Program-made: the position numbers and the translations under genes | Assembly (NCBI GenBank): GCA_904395905.1 | Contig: CAJFNZ010000103.1 | Location: 1 to 53,320, forward strand | DNA length: 53,320 nt | Direction: 5' to 3' | Source: an uncultured Oscillospiraceae bacterium | GTDB taxonomy: Bacteria > Bacillota > Clostridia > Oscillospirales > Oscillospiraceae | Shown: positions 22,666 to 30,475 of the stretch, piece by piece | Layout of the letters: every line of letters begins with the position of its first letter | How positions within the stretch are numbered: the stretch's first letter is position 1 | The notes under the pieces: model-generated | The model's database searches: none | Seen by the model: the letters and a program-made list of their open reading frames with translations, nothing else | Told to the model about the DNA's origin: nothing

Positions 22666-23514
22666 ATGTTTCGCTATGGCGTGCAGTGTGCCTTCCAGGA
22701 CCTCCCTGAGCGGATGCCGGTGGTGTTCCGCGGGTCCCTCCGCCAGGTGGCTGAAGACAGCCGCAAGGCCGGCTATGAGGCCATGGAGCTGTACATCTGC
22801 AACCCCAAGGACTACAACGCCGCAGAGCTGAAGGCCGTGGCCGCCGACAACGGCCTGGGCTATTCGGCCATCTGCACCGGTCTGGAGAAGATTCTCAACC
22901 AGCTGTGCCTGACCAGCGAGGACGCCTCCGTCCGCGCCAAGGCCGTGGACCGGCTCAAGGAGCACCTGGACCTGGGCGTGGCCATCGGCTGCCCCGTGGT
23001 GGTGGGCACCATGCGCGGCGACATTCCCGCCTGGGACCAGCGCCAGGTCTACCTGGACCGCCTGGCCGACGCGCTGCGGCAGCTGGACGCCTATGCTGCG
23101 GAAATCGGCGGCGAGCTGCTGGTGGAGAATATCCTCCAGTATGTCTCCAACTATCTCAACAGCCTGGACGAGGTGGGCGGTTTCCTGCGGGAGCTGAACC
23201 TGCCCCATGTGAAGCTGCACATCGATACCCACTCCATGCACATGGAGGAGACGAAGCCCTTTGACGCCGTGCGGAAGTTCGGCGACATCCTGGGCTATGT
23301 CCACTTCTCTGATTCCAACCGGGGCTATCCGGGCTCGGGCGTCGTAGACTTCAAGTCCTACTTCCACGCCCTGATGGACGTGGACTACCGCGGCTATATC
23401 GTGGCAGAATATCAACCGTATCCAACCGCCATGGAAAGCGCCGTGCGGGGCCTGGAGTACATGAAGCTCCTGGAGCGTGCAGCCGAAATTGAGCGGTTAG
23501 AATTTAAGAGGTGA
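22666..23514 (+). CDS. TIM-barrel sugar (phosphate) isomerase/epimerase family protein
   Basis: The protein is 282 aa of the AP-endonuclease-2/xylose isomerase-like superfamily. Metal-site segments expected for the family are visible: GGELLVENIL (Glu), VKLHIDTHSMHME (Asp, His), GYVHFSDSN (His, Asp) and YIVAEYQP (Glu). Members epimerise or isomerise ketoses, inosose or hydroxypyruvate. The N-terminus does not match Hyi, IolE or tagatose 3-epimerases closely enough to choose. The ATG follows AAGGAGAG. It overlaps the next gene's ORF-track start but not its likely ATG. In context it probably epimerises an intermediate of the sugar-acid route. Confidence 0.75.
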   Translation: MFRYGVQCAFQDLPERMPVVFRGSLRQVAEDSRKAGYEAMELYICNPKDYNAAELKAVAADNGLGYSAICTGLEKILNQLCLTSEDASVRAKAVDRLKEHLDLGVAIGCPVVVGTMRGDIPAWDQRQVYLDRLADALRQLDAYAAEIGGELLVENILQYVSNYLNSLDEVGGFLRELNLPHVKLHIDTHSMHMEETKPFDAVRKFGDILGYVHFSDSNRGYPGSGVVDFKSYFHALMDVDYRGYIVAEYQPYPTAMESAVRGLEYMKLLERAAEIERLEFKR

Positions 23515-23522
23515 CTGAAAAC

Positions 23523-24563
23523 ATGAGCGAGAATAAGTATTTGCAGTGGTTCAGCAGCAAGACGCCCTCTATCTACTGGCATGACTCGGCCGTCCGCGCC
23601 GAGCAGCTGGAGGCCTTTGGGAACGGCGCCGTCGGCATGACGACGAACCCCTTCCTCATCAACTCCACCCTGCACAGCGACACCGCCTTCTGGAAGGAGC
23701 GCCTGGCCCAGCTGCCCGCCGGCCTCAGCGGCGACGAGAAGGTCCAGAGCCTGATTCACTGCGTGACCGGCTACTATGCCCAGGAGACCCGCCCGATTTT
23801 TGACAAGGGGATCCCCGGCAAGGGCTACGTCTGCGCCCAGACGAACCCCAACAAGACCGGCGACACCGAGTATATGATTGCCCAGGCCAAGACGCTGGCC
23901 TCCTGGGCGCCCAACATCGTCGTGAAGCTGCCCGCCACCAACGCCGGCATCGCCGCCTACGAGGAGTGCGTGGCCCTGGGCCTGAACGTGGCCGCGACCG
24001 TCAGCTTCACCGTGCCCCAGGTCCTGACCGTCGGCGAGGCTGCCGAGCGGGGCAAGAAGCGCGCTGAGGCCAACGGCGTCAAGCCGGGCCTGACCATCGC
24101 CGTGCTGATGGTTGGCCGTCTGGACGACTACCTCCGCGACGTGGCCCACGACAGCGGCGCGAACGTCCAGGAGAGCGACATCGTCCAGGCCGGCATCGCC
24201 TGCATCAAGAAGGCGTACAACATCTTCAACGAGCGCGGCTACACCACCTACCTGATGCCCGCCGGCTGCCGCGGCGCCAACCAGGTCGTGGAGCTGGCCG
24301 GCGCGAAGATGATTTTCTCCATCGCCCCGAAGATTACGAAGCTCATCGCCTCCGACACCGCCTGCGAGGAGCGGATCCAGGTGCCCGTGGCCGCCGACGT
24401 CATCGACCGCCTGATGACCATGCCTGAGTTCCGCAAGGCCTACGAGGAGGACGGCATGACCCGGGAGCAGTTCATCACCTACGGCTCCACCAACCGCACC
24501 ACCGACCAGTTCATCAACGACGGCTGGAATCCCCTGGCTGCGTTCGATTACAGCAACATCTGA
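23523..24563 (+). CDS. Transaldolase-family protein
   Basis: The protein is 346 aa from ATG 23523, eight bases after GAGGTGA; the GTG used in the ORF track sits in the ribosome binding site. MTTNPFLINSTL is the N-terminal motif (Asp-loop region). NIVVKLPATNAGIAAYEE carries the Schiff-base Lys. NVAATVSFTVPQVLTV contains the conserved Thr/Phe segment. LMPAGCRGANQVVELAG and IAPKI continue the barrel. It moves dihydroxyacetone units between sugar phosphates. A dedicated function such as sulfosugar or deoxy-sugar cleavage is possible in an operon like this. It is followed 15 bases later by an SDR gene. Confidence 0.82.
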   Translation: MSENKYLQWFSSKTPSIYWHDSAVRAEQLEAFGNGAVGMTTNPFLINSTLHSDTAFWKERLAQLPAGLSGDEKVQSLIHCVTGYYAQETRPIFDKGIPGKGYVCAQTNPNKTGDTEYMIAQAKTLASWAPNIVVKLPATNAGIAAYEECVALGLNVAATVSFTVPQVLTVGEAAERGKKRAEANGVKPGLTIAVLMVGRLDDYLRDVAHDSGANVQESDIVQAGIACIKKAYNIFNERGYTTYLMPAGCRGANQVVELAGAKMIFSIAPKITKLIASDTACEERIQVPVAADVIDRLMTMPEFRKAYEEDGMTREQFITYGSTNRTTDQFINDGWNPLAAFDYSNI

Positions 24564-24578
24564 GAGGAGTCTGGCGCA

Positions 24579-25331
24579 ATGTTTTGTTTGAACGGCAAGG
24601 TTGCCTTCGTCACCGGCGCGGCCCAGGGCATCGGCCGCATCAGCGCGGAGAAGCTGGCGGAGCTGGGCGCCCAGGTCGCCCTGGCGGACCTGAACCTGGA
24701 GAAGGCCCAGGCTGCGGCCGAGGACATCTGCCAGGCCGGCGGCAAGGCCATCGCCGTGGCCCTGAACGTGGGTGACAACGACAGCATCGAGGCGGCCGTG
24801 GCCAAGACGGCCGAGGCCTTCGGCGGCATTGACATCGTCGTCAACTGCGCCGGCATCCTGGGTACCAAGAGCATCGAGGAGATGCCCCGGGAAGGCGAGT
24901 GGAACCGCGTGCTGGACATCGACCTCTCGGGCACGTTCTTCGTGTGCCAGAAGGCCCTGCCCTATCTGAAGAAGAGCGCGGCGGGCCGGATTATCAACAT
25001 CTCCTCCCTCTCCGGCCGGAACGGCGGCTTTGAGGGCTCCATGGCCTACGTGGCGGCCAAGGGCGGCGTGGTGGCCATCACCCGCGGCATGGCCCGGCAC
25101 CTGGCGCCCTACAAGATTACGGTCAACGCCGTCTGCCCCGGCACCACGGAGACGGAGATGATTCTGGGCTACACCCCCGAGCGCGTGGAAAACCAGCTGA
25201 AGAACATCCTCCTGGGCCGCCTGGGCAAGCCGGAGGAGATTGCGGCTGCGGTGTGCTACCTGGCCTCCGAGGAGGCGGGCTTCGTCACCGGCCTGATGCT
25301 GGACATCAACGGCGGCGGCTACTTCGGCTGA
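24579..25331 (+). CDS. SDR oxidoreductase
   Basis: The protein is a 250-aa classical SDR. TGAAQGIGRI is the cofactor loop and ADLNLEKAQ has the Asp for NAD(H). NCAGILGTKS replaces NNAG. ISSLSGRNGG and MAYVAAKGGV hold Ser and YxxxK. LDINGGGYFG ends the protein. It is the fourth SDR of the locus and is most like 3-oxoacyl reductase-type or sugar dehydrogenases, which sequence alone cannot separate. It is the last gene before a strong terminator and likely belongs with the isomerase and transaldolase. Confidence 0.8.
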   Translation: MFCLNGKVAFVTGAAQGIGRISAEKLAELGAQVALADLNLEKAQAAAEDICQAGGKAIAVALNVGDNDSIEAAVAKTAEAFGGIDIVVNCAGILGTKSIEEMPREGEWNRVLDIDLSGTFFVCQKALPYLKKSAAGRIINISSLSGRNGGFEGSMAYVAAKGGVVAITRGMARHLAPYKITVNAVCPGTTETEMILGYTPERVENQLKNILLGRLGKPEEIAAAVCYLASEEAGFVTGLMLDINGGGYFG

Positions 25332-25354
25332 GCGCAGCCGGCAGACACCGAAAC

Positions 25355-25385
25355 AAAAAAGGGGGCCCCTGCGGCCCCCTTTTTT
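25355..25385 (+). terminator. Rho-independent terminator before gnd
   Basis: A perfect 13-bp stem (AAAAAAGGGGGCC with GGCCCCCTTTTTT) with a 5-base loop and T-tract. It lies 23 bases after the SDR stop and 25 bases before the gnd start. Confidence 0.9.
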
Positions 25386-25410
25386 CAGAGACGAACAAAG
25401 GAGAAACGGT

Positions 25411-26859
25411 ATGAAAAAAGCGGACATCGGCCTCATCGGCCTGGCGGTCATGGGCGAAAACCTGGTCATGAACATGGCCTCCAAGGGGTTTACCGTGGCC
25501 GTGTACAACCGGACGGTCGCCAAGGTGGACAAGTTTGTCGAGGGCCGCGGCAAGGGCATGTCCATTGTCGGGACCCACTCCCTCCAGGAGCTGGCCGACG
25601 CCCTGGCCAAGCCCCGCAAGGTGATGCTCATGGTCAAGGCCGGCCAGGCCGTCGATGACTTCATCGAGGCCCTGCTGCCCTATCTGGAGGCCGGCGACAT
25701 CATCATCGACGGCGGCAACTCCCACTTCCCCGACACCATCCGCCGCACGGCCTACGTGGAGTCCAAGGGCCTGCTGTACGTGGGCTGCGGCGTCTCCGGC
25801 GGCGAGGAGGGCGCGCTGAACGGCCCCTCGATGATGCCCGGCGGCAGCCCGGCCGCGTGGCCGGCGGTGGGCCCGATTTTCCAGGCCATCTGCGCCAAGG
25901 CCGACGGCGCCCCCTGCTGCGAGTGGGTGGGCGAGAACGGCGCGGGCCACTTCGTCAAGATGGTCCACAACGGCATCGAGTACGGCGATATGCAGCTCAT
26001 CTGCGAGGCCTACCAGCTGATGCGGGGCGTGCTGGGCATGACGGCCGACGAGATGCACGAGGTCTTCGCCCGGTGGAACGAGACCGAGCTGGACAGCTAC
26101 CTCATCGAAATCACCCGGGACATCCTGGCCTACAAGGACACGGACGGCCAGCCCATCGTGGACAAGATCCTCGACACCGCCGGCCAGAAGGGCACCGGCA
26201 AGTGGACGGCCATCGCGGCCCTGGACGAGGGCGTGCCCCTGACGCTGATTGGCGAGGCGGTCTTCGCCCGGTGCCTCTCGGCCATGAAGGAGGAGCGGGT
26301 CACGGCCTCGAAGGCCTTCGCCAAGCCCGAGGCGGCGTTCACCGGCGACCGTGCGGCCCTGCTCGAGGACATCCGCAAGGCCCTGTACGCGGCGAAGATT
26401 ATCTCCTACGCCCAGGGCTTCTCGCTGATGCGCACGGCCGCCAAGACGTACGGCTGGAACCTCCACTACGGCGACATCGCGCTGATGTGGCGCGGCGGCT
26501 GCATCATCCGCAGCGTTTTCCTGGGAAAAATCAAGGAGGCCTTCGACCAGAACCCGGAGCTGAGCAACCTGGTGCTGGATCCGTACTTCAAGGCCCAGAT
26601 TACCGACATGGTGCCCGCCTGGCGGCGGGTGGCGGCGGCGGCCGTGACGTACGGCGTGGCGGCGCCGGCGATGCTGTCGGCCCTGGCGTACTTCGACGGC
26701 TATACCACCGAGTGCCTGCCGGCCAACCTGCTGCAGGCCCAGCGGGACTACTTCGGCGCCCACACCTACGAGCGGGTGGACGCGCCCCGCGGACAGTTCT
26801 TCCACACCAACTGGACCGGCCACGGCGGCGACACCTCCGCCAGCACCTATTCCGTATAA
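25411..26859 (+). CDS. gnd: 6-phosphogluconate dehydrogenase, decarboxylating
   Basis: The protein is 482 aa, the normal length of long-chain Gnd. GLAVMGENLVMNMASKGFTVAVYNRT is the cofactor site; the Asn-Arg-Thr favours NADP. GAGHFVKMVHNGIEYGDMQLICEAY contains the catalytic Lys, and the second catalytic group (Glu) lies in the same helix. DTAGQKGTGKWT and the C-terminal GQFFHTNWTGHGGD complete the active site. It makes ribulose 5-phosphate, CO2 and NADPH. AAAGGAGAAACGGT precedes the ATG. The nearby terminator means it has a promoter I could not place or depends on readthrough. Confidence 0.96.
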   Translation: MKKADIGLIGLAVMGENLVMNMASKGFTVAVYNRTVAKVDKFVEGRGKGMSIVGTHSLQELADALAKPRKVMLMVKAGQAVDDFIEALLPYLEAGDIIIDGGNSHFPDTIRRTAYVESKGLLYVGCGVSGGEEGALNGPSMMPGGSPAAWPAVGPIFQAICAKADGAPCCEWVGENGAGHFVKMVHNGIEYGDMQLICEAYQLMRGVLGMTADEMHEVFARWNETELDSYLIEITRDILAYKDTDGQPIVDKILDTAGQKGTGKWTAIAALDEGVPLTLIGEAVFARCLSAMKEERVTASKAFAKPEAAFTGDRAALLEDIRKALYAAKIISYAQGFSLMRTAAKTYGWNLHYGDIALMWRGGCIIRSVFLGKIKEAFDQNPELSNLVLDPYFKAQITDMVPAWRRVAAAAVTYGVAAPAMLSALAYFDGYTTECLPANLLQAQRDYFGAHTYERVDAPRGQFFHTNWTGHGGDTSASTYSV

Positions 26860-26864
26860 CCAGA

Positions 26865-26890
26865 AGGCCCCTCCCAGCCGGGAGGGGCCT
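26865..26890. terminator. Terminator between gnd and the ribokinase-like gene
   Basis: AGGCCCCTCCC and GGGAGGGGCCT form a perfect 11-bp stem with an AGCC loop. The two genes converge and the minus-strand stop is only five bases away. Confidence 0.75.
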
Positions 26891-26894
26891 TGCG

Positions 26895-27785
26895 TTATCG
26901 CTTGCGAAGGGCCGCGCGCACCTCGGCCATCGTCGGGATGGACGGCGCGGCCCCGGGGCGCGTCACGGCGATGGCCGCTGCCATGGAGGCCAGGGCCATT
27001 GCCTCCTGCCGCGCCATCCCCTGGGCCAGGCAGCCGACGAAGTAGCCCAGGAAGGTGTCGCCGGCGGCCGTGGTGTCCACAGCGCGCACCGGGAAGGCCG
27101 CCTGCCGCACCTCGCGGCCGTCCTGCCAGCTGACGGAGCCGCCCTCGCCCAGGGTCAGCAGAATCCCCACGTTCGGGTAACGGGCTTTGAGCGCCTCATA
27201 GCCCGCCTGCACTGATGTCTGGCCGGAGAGGGCGGCGCACTCCAGCTCGTTGATGACCAGCCAGGCGAGGCCGGAGAGGTCCAGGGCCGGCAGCGCGTCG
27301 TCAATGGGCGAGGCGTTGAGGACCACCCGCAGCCCCCGGCCGGCCGCGGCCGGGAGCAGGTAGTCCAGGCTGGAGATCTCGTTCTGGGCCAGGACGAAGT
27401 CGCCGGGCGCCAGTGTGTCCAGCACGGCGTCGATGTGCGCTCGCCCCAGCAGCCGGTTGGAGCCGCCGAAGACGATGATGCAGTTTTCCCCGCTGGGATC
27501 CACCTGGATGACCGTGTGGCCCTGGGGGGCGTCGCAGGGGACGAGCAGGGCGGTGTCCACGCCGGCGGCCTCCAGGCAGGCCCGGAGGGGCTCGCCGCCG
27601 ACGCCCAGCATCCCGGCGTGGCGGACGGCCGCGCCGCTGCGCGCCACGGCAATCGACTGGTTGAGCCCCTTCCCGCCGGGGACGTCGGCCAGCCCGCCGG
27701 AGAGAAGCGTCTCCCCGCCGCGGATGAAGCGGGGCATCTGGTAGACGTGGTCCAGGTTCATCGAACCGAAGTTGACAATCTGCAT
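26895..27785 (-). CDS. rbsK: Ribokinase-like PfkB carbohydrate kinase
   Basis: The protein is 296 aa from an ATG preceded by GAGGAGG; the ORF track adds 43 residues. NFGSMNLDHVYQMPRF and ADVPGGKGLNQSIAVARSGA are the N-terminal PfkB motif. DTTAAGDTFLGYFVG is the C-terminal motif with the catalytic Asp. It resembles ribokinases, which phosphorylate ribose at O5; other pentoses or nucleosides remain possible. It converges on gnd, has its own promoter, and would feed pentose into the same pentose phosphate pool. The symbol is by family, not proven. Confidence 0.75.
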   Translation of the reverse strand: MQIVNFGSMNLDHVYQMPRFIRGGETLLSGGLADVPGGKGLNQSIAVARSGAAVRHAGMLGVGGEPLRACLEAAGVDTALLVPCDAPQGHTVIQVDPSGENCIIVFGGSNRLLGRAHIDAVLDTLAPGDFVLAQNEISSLDYLLPAAAGRGLRVVLNASPIDDALPALDLSGLAWLVINELECAALSGQTSVQAGYEALKARYPNVGILLTLGEGGSVSWQDGREVRQAAFPVRAVDTTAAGDTFLGYFVGCLAQGMARQEAMALASMAAAIAVTRPGAAPSIPTMAEVRAALRKR

Positions 27786-27798
27786 GGCAGTTCCCTCC

Positions 27799-27939
27799 TC
27801 ACGGTGCGCCCACGCCGACGCCGGCGGCGTCCAGACGGGCCTGCTCCGCGGCGGCCTCCTCGGGCGTGAAGCCGGCAAAGCCTTCGCCGGGGCCGTGGAC
27901 GACGGCGTATTCATAGAACGCCTCGCCTAAAAAGAGCAT
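27799..27939 (-). CDS. Possible 46-aa small protein or gene remnant upstream of rbsK
   Basis: An ATG-to-TGA frame of 46 codons ends 13 bases before the rbsK start. From the ninth codon on, the third positions are almost all G or C, as in real genes of this window, and it reads EAFYEYAVVHGPGEGFAGF. However, its ATG lies inside the predicted -10 of the promoter and has no ribosome binding site. It could be a short translated gene with another promoter, the end of a decayed gene, or chance. Confidence 0.25.
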   Translation of the reverse strand: MLFLGEAFYEYAVVHGPGEGFAGFTPEEAAAEQARLDAAGVGVGAP

Positions 27940-27964
27940 ACCACGGTGCCGGCCGGGCTGTCAA
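27935..27964 (-). promoter_or_regulatory. Promoter of the ribokinase-like gene
   Basis: On the minus strand a consensus TTGACA, 18-base spacer and TGG-TATGCT (extended -10). The leader to the rbsK start is about 140 bases. Confidence 0.6.
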
Positions 27965-27999
27965 CCGCGGCCGGACGGAGAAAAAATTCCGCGGACAGC

Positions 28000-28028
28000 T
28001 TGCGCCGGAAGGAAATCTGTGGTATCCT
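28000..28028 (+). promoter_or_regulatory. Promoter of the copper-amine-oxidase-N protein gene
   Basis: TTGCGC, 17-base spacer and TGG-TATCCT (extended -10). Directly downstream are the direct repeats GTAACAAAC and GTTACAAAC, ten bases apart (28033-28051), which recur in part at the CHAP/SLH gene. Confidence 0.55.
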
Positions 28029-28073
28029 ATCGGTAACAAACCGTTACAAACTGGAAACAAGGAGGGGACGGCG

Positions 28074-28952
28074 ATGCGGCGGTGGCTGGCGGGATGCCTG
28101 GCGATTTTAGCGGTGTTGTCCATGACGGCTGCCGCTGCGCCGGTGTCGGTGACGGTCCGCGGAGATTCGGTCGTGTGGACCGACGCCGCGCCTTACGTGG
28201 AAGACGGCCGCACCATGACGCCGGTGCGGGCCGTGGCGGAGGCCATGGGGCTGGAGGTGGCGTGGGACGGCGCGGACCGCCGGGTGGAGGTGTCGCGGAC
28301 GTACTCGCCGGAGAGCTCCCTCTACCAGGCGGAGCTGCAGTCGGGCCTGCGGGAGTACGTGGCCCAGCGGACGGTCCGGATGTGGGTAGGCAGGGAGACG
28401 TATGAAGTGGTCAACCAGTACGCCGTCTACGACGGCCGGGCGGCCGTCGTCAGCCGCGTGGGGGAGAGCACCGGGGAGATGGACGCCGCGCCGACGCTGC
28501 GGGGCGGCCGGACGTACGTGCCCATCCGCTATGTGGCCGAGCAGTTCGGCTACGACGTCCTCTGGGAGGGCGGCAGCCGGACGGTGCAGATTGTCACCCA
28601 GTTGACGCCCGGGTGGAGCTATGCCTGGTCCATCGAGCCGGGCGGCAGCCTGGTCCTGGCAATCCACACGCCGGTCAACGTGGCCTCGGCGGAGATTACG
28701 TCGGTGACGGTGTCGGGGCTGGCCGGCAGCGCCACGCCGGCGCTGGAGGAGCCCGGCGAGGCCGACCTGGCGCGGATCCGCGCGACGGCGGGGGAGAGCG
28801 CCCAGCTGCTGGATGTGGTGCGCCTGACGTATCCCTTTGCGGCCGGCTCGTCCTATGTGCTCTCCTTTTCCCTGGCGCTGACCAAGGCCAACGGCGCGGC
28901 CGCGGAGGGCGGCGGCTCCTTCCAGGTGACGCTGCCCGCGGCGGCGGAGTAG
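28074..28952 (+). CDS. Secreted protein with copper-amine-oxidase-N-like domain
   Basis: The protein is 292 aa with a signal peptide (about 1-22, ending TAAAAP). Residues about 35-165 hold two hallmark segments of the copper amine oxidase N-terminal (stalk) domain: APYVEDGRTMTPVRAVAEAMGLEVAWD and APTLRGGRTYVPIRYVAEQFGYDVLW. These domains occur in many surface proteins of Clostridia and are thought to bind cell-wall polymers. Residues about 190-290 form a beta-rich region without a known family. There is no catalytic domain. The gene stands alone with its own promoter and terminator. Confidence 0.8.
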   Translation: MRRWLAGCLAILAVLSMTAAAAPVSVTVRGDSVVWTDAAPYVEDGRTMTPVRAVAEAMGLEVAWDGADRRVEVSRTYSPESSLYQAELQSGLREYVAQRTVRMWVGRETYEVVNQYAVYDGRAAVVSRVGESTGEMDAAPTLRGGRTYVPIRYVAEQFGYDVLWEGGSRTVQIVTQLTPGWSYAWSIEPGGSLVLAIHTPVNVASAEITSVTVSGLAGSATPALEEPGEADLARIRATAGESAQLLDVVRLTYPFAAGSSYVLSFSLALTKANGAAAEGGGSFQVTLPAAAE

Positions 28953-28976
28953 CGGCGCACGCGGCATCCAATCAAA

Positions 28977-29010
28977 CGGCGGCTGGAGCCATCCGGCCGC
29001 CGCTTTTTTT
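28977..29010 (+). terminator. Terminator after the copper-amine-oxidase-N protein gene
   Basis: CGGCGGCTGG and CCGGCCGCCG pair (one G-T) and are followed by CTTTTTTT. Confidence 0.85.
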
Positions 29011-29136
29011 CGTAAAACAGAAAAAATCGGGAACAATTCCTGGAGAGGGCCGTCTAATCGCTCGACAACGCGGCCGGCACCGGCTGCGGCGGCCCCGGCA
29101 CCGGGGCGAGAGAACGCGAGAAAGGAATTTCTGACG

Positions 29137-30387
29137 ATGAAAAAACTGTTTGCCCTGCTCTGCGCTGCGGCGCTGCTGCTGTCCCTGGCGGCCTGCGCCT
29201 CGTCGCCGGCCGCGGAGGACACCGCGGAGGAGAATCCCGTGGAGTCCATCGCCCTGCCGGACCTGATGGCCGACATCCTCGACGGCGTGGAAAACCTGCC
29301 CGACTATGAAATTACGGAACTGACCGCGGAGAACTTCGAGTTCTACGCCTTCCTCCCCTACGAGGAGGGCTATGAGGGCGTGACGGCCGACGCGCTGATT
29401 GGCTCCATCGCCCACAGCGTCGTGCTGGTCCGGCTGCCCGAGGGGGCGGACGCGGCCCAGGCGGCCGCCGACATCGAGGCCAACGCCAACCCCAACAAGT
29501 GGATCTGCGTCGGCGCGGAGGCCACCCACGTCCGCCAGCACGGCAACACCATCCTGCTGGTCATGTCGTCGGCGGAGACGGCCAATGCGATTTTGCAGAA
29601 CTTTGACGCCTGCAACGGCGACGAAACCCCCGAGAGCGACCTGGCTGAGGTGGGGGACGCCCAGGAGACCCTTCCGGAAGATGTGGTCAACGACCCGGTG
29701 GCCACGCCCCCCGAGGGGGAGGAGCAGGAGGACCTGGAGGGCAACATGCCGACGCTGACGCCCGATGAGGACCAGACGGACAATATGCCCGCCGTGGATC
29801 CCGGCGACGGCGCCGTGGAGATGCCGACGGTGACGCCGGACGACGATGCCCAGGAGACCGTCACGGTCGTCCCCATCGAGCCGGAGACGCCTGCGGAAAC
29901 GACGCCGGAGGTCCCGGCCACGCCGGAAACCCCGGCCGAGACGCCCGAGACCCCTGCGGAGACCCCCGAGACGCCGGAAACCCCGGCCGAAACCCCCGAG
30001 ACCCCGGCCGAAGGCGGCACGGACCTGGCGTCCACCATGGAGAGCATCCTCTCCGGCGTGGCGGACCTGCCGATGTACCAGGTGACGGACCTGACGGCCG
30101 AGACCTTTGAGTTCTACACCTTTGTGCCGTACGAAGAGGGCTATACGGGTGTGACGGCCGACTCCATGATTGGCTCCATCGCCCACAGCGTCGTGCTGGT
30201 CCAGGTGCCCGAGGGCGCCGACGCCGAGGCCTTTGCCGAGACCATGGCGGCCAACGCCAACCCCAGCAAGTGGATCTGCGTCACGGCGGAGAGCGTCCAG
30301 ACGGCCGTGAAGGGCAATCTGGTGCTGCTGGTCATGTCCGCCCAGGCCACGGCCGACGCCATTGTAGAGAACTTCAACGCCCTGTAA
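29137..30387 (+). CDS. Lipoprotein with two DUF4358-like repeats and a PETPAET linker
   Basis: The protein is 416 aa. The signal ends in lipobox SLAAC (Cys20). Two copies of a domain of about 120 residues (about 36-157 and 297-416) share LPxYxxTxLTAExFEFYxFxPYEEGY, GSIAHSVVLV and ANANPxKWICV. They are joined by an acidic stretch and a Pro/Glu/Thr repeat (PETPAET units, about 245-295). The domain looks like DUF4358, often encoded next to MBOAT and DHHW genes in Clostridia, as here. Function is unknown. An attenuator-like hairpin follows. The strong domain identity suggests a fairly recent internal duplication. Confidence 0.75.
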   Translation: MKKLFALLCAAALLLSLAACASSPAAEDTAEENPVESIALPDLMADILDGVENLPDYEITELTAENFEFYAFLPYEEGYEGVTADALIGSIAHSVVLVRLPEGADAAQAAADIEANANPNKWICVGAEATHVRQHGNTILLVMSSAETANAILQNFDACNGDETPESDLAEVGDAQETLPEDVVNDPVATPPEGEEQEDLEGNMPTLTPDEDQTDNMPAVDPGDGAVEMPTVTPDDDAQETVTVVPIEPETPAETTPEVPATPETPAETPETPAETPETPETPAETPETPAEGGTDLASTMESILSGVADLPMYQVTDLTAETFEFYTFVPYEEGYTGVTADSMIGSIAHSVVLVQVPEGADAEAFAETMAANANPSKWICVTAESVQTAVKGNLVLLVMSAQATADAIVENFNAL

Positions 30388-30395
30388 GCCTGCGG

Positions 30396-30434
30396 CGCGG
30401 GGGCCGGGGCGCCGCCCCGGCCCCCCGCGTTTTG
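30396..30434 (+). terminator. Hairpin between the DUF4358-like and MBOAT genes
   Basis: CGCGGGGGCCGGGGC pairs with GCCCCGGCCCCCCGCG with one bulge, followed by GTTTT. The next gene is 42 bases on in the same direction, so it may act as a partial terminator. Confidence 0.6.
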
Positions 30435-30475
30435 TCCCCGGACGGATCCAACGTTTCGATTTAGGAGTGACGCCT

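Noticed and set aside
12933-25331. Sulfoquinovose degradation by sulfo-transketolase or sulfo-transaldolase
   Set aside because: The split transketolase, transaldolase and GarR-family enzyme would fit loosely, but there is no sulfoquinovosidase, SQ isomerase or sulfonate exporter, and the GarR protein matches tartronate semialdehyde reductase closely. Not excluded but unsupported.
29880-30010. PETPAET-coding stretch as frameshift hotspot or pseudogene sign
   Set aside because: The frame is open through the whole repeat and both flanking domains are intact; it is a protein linker.
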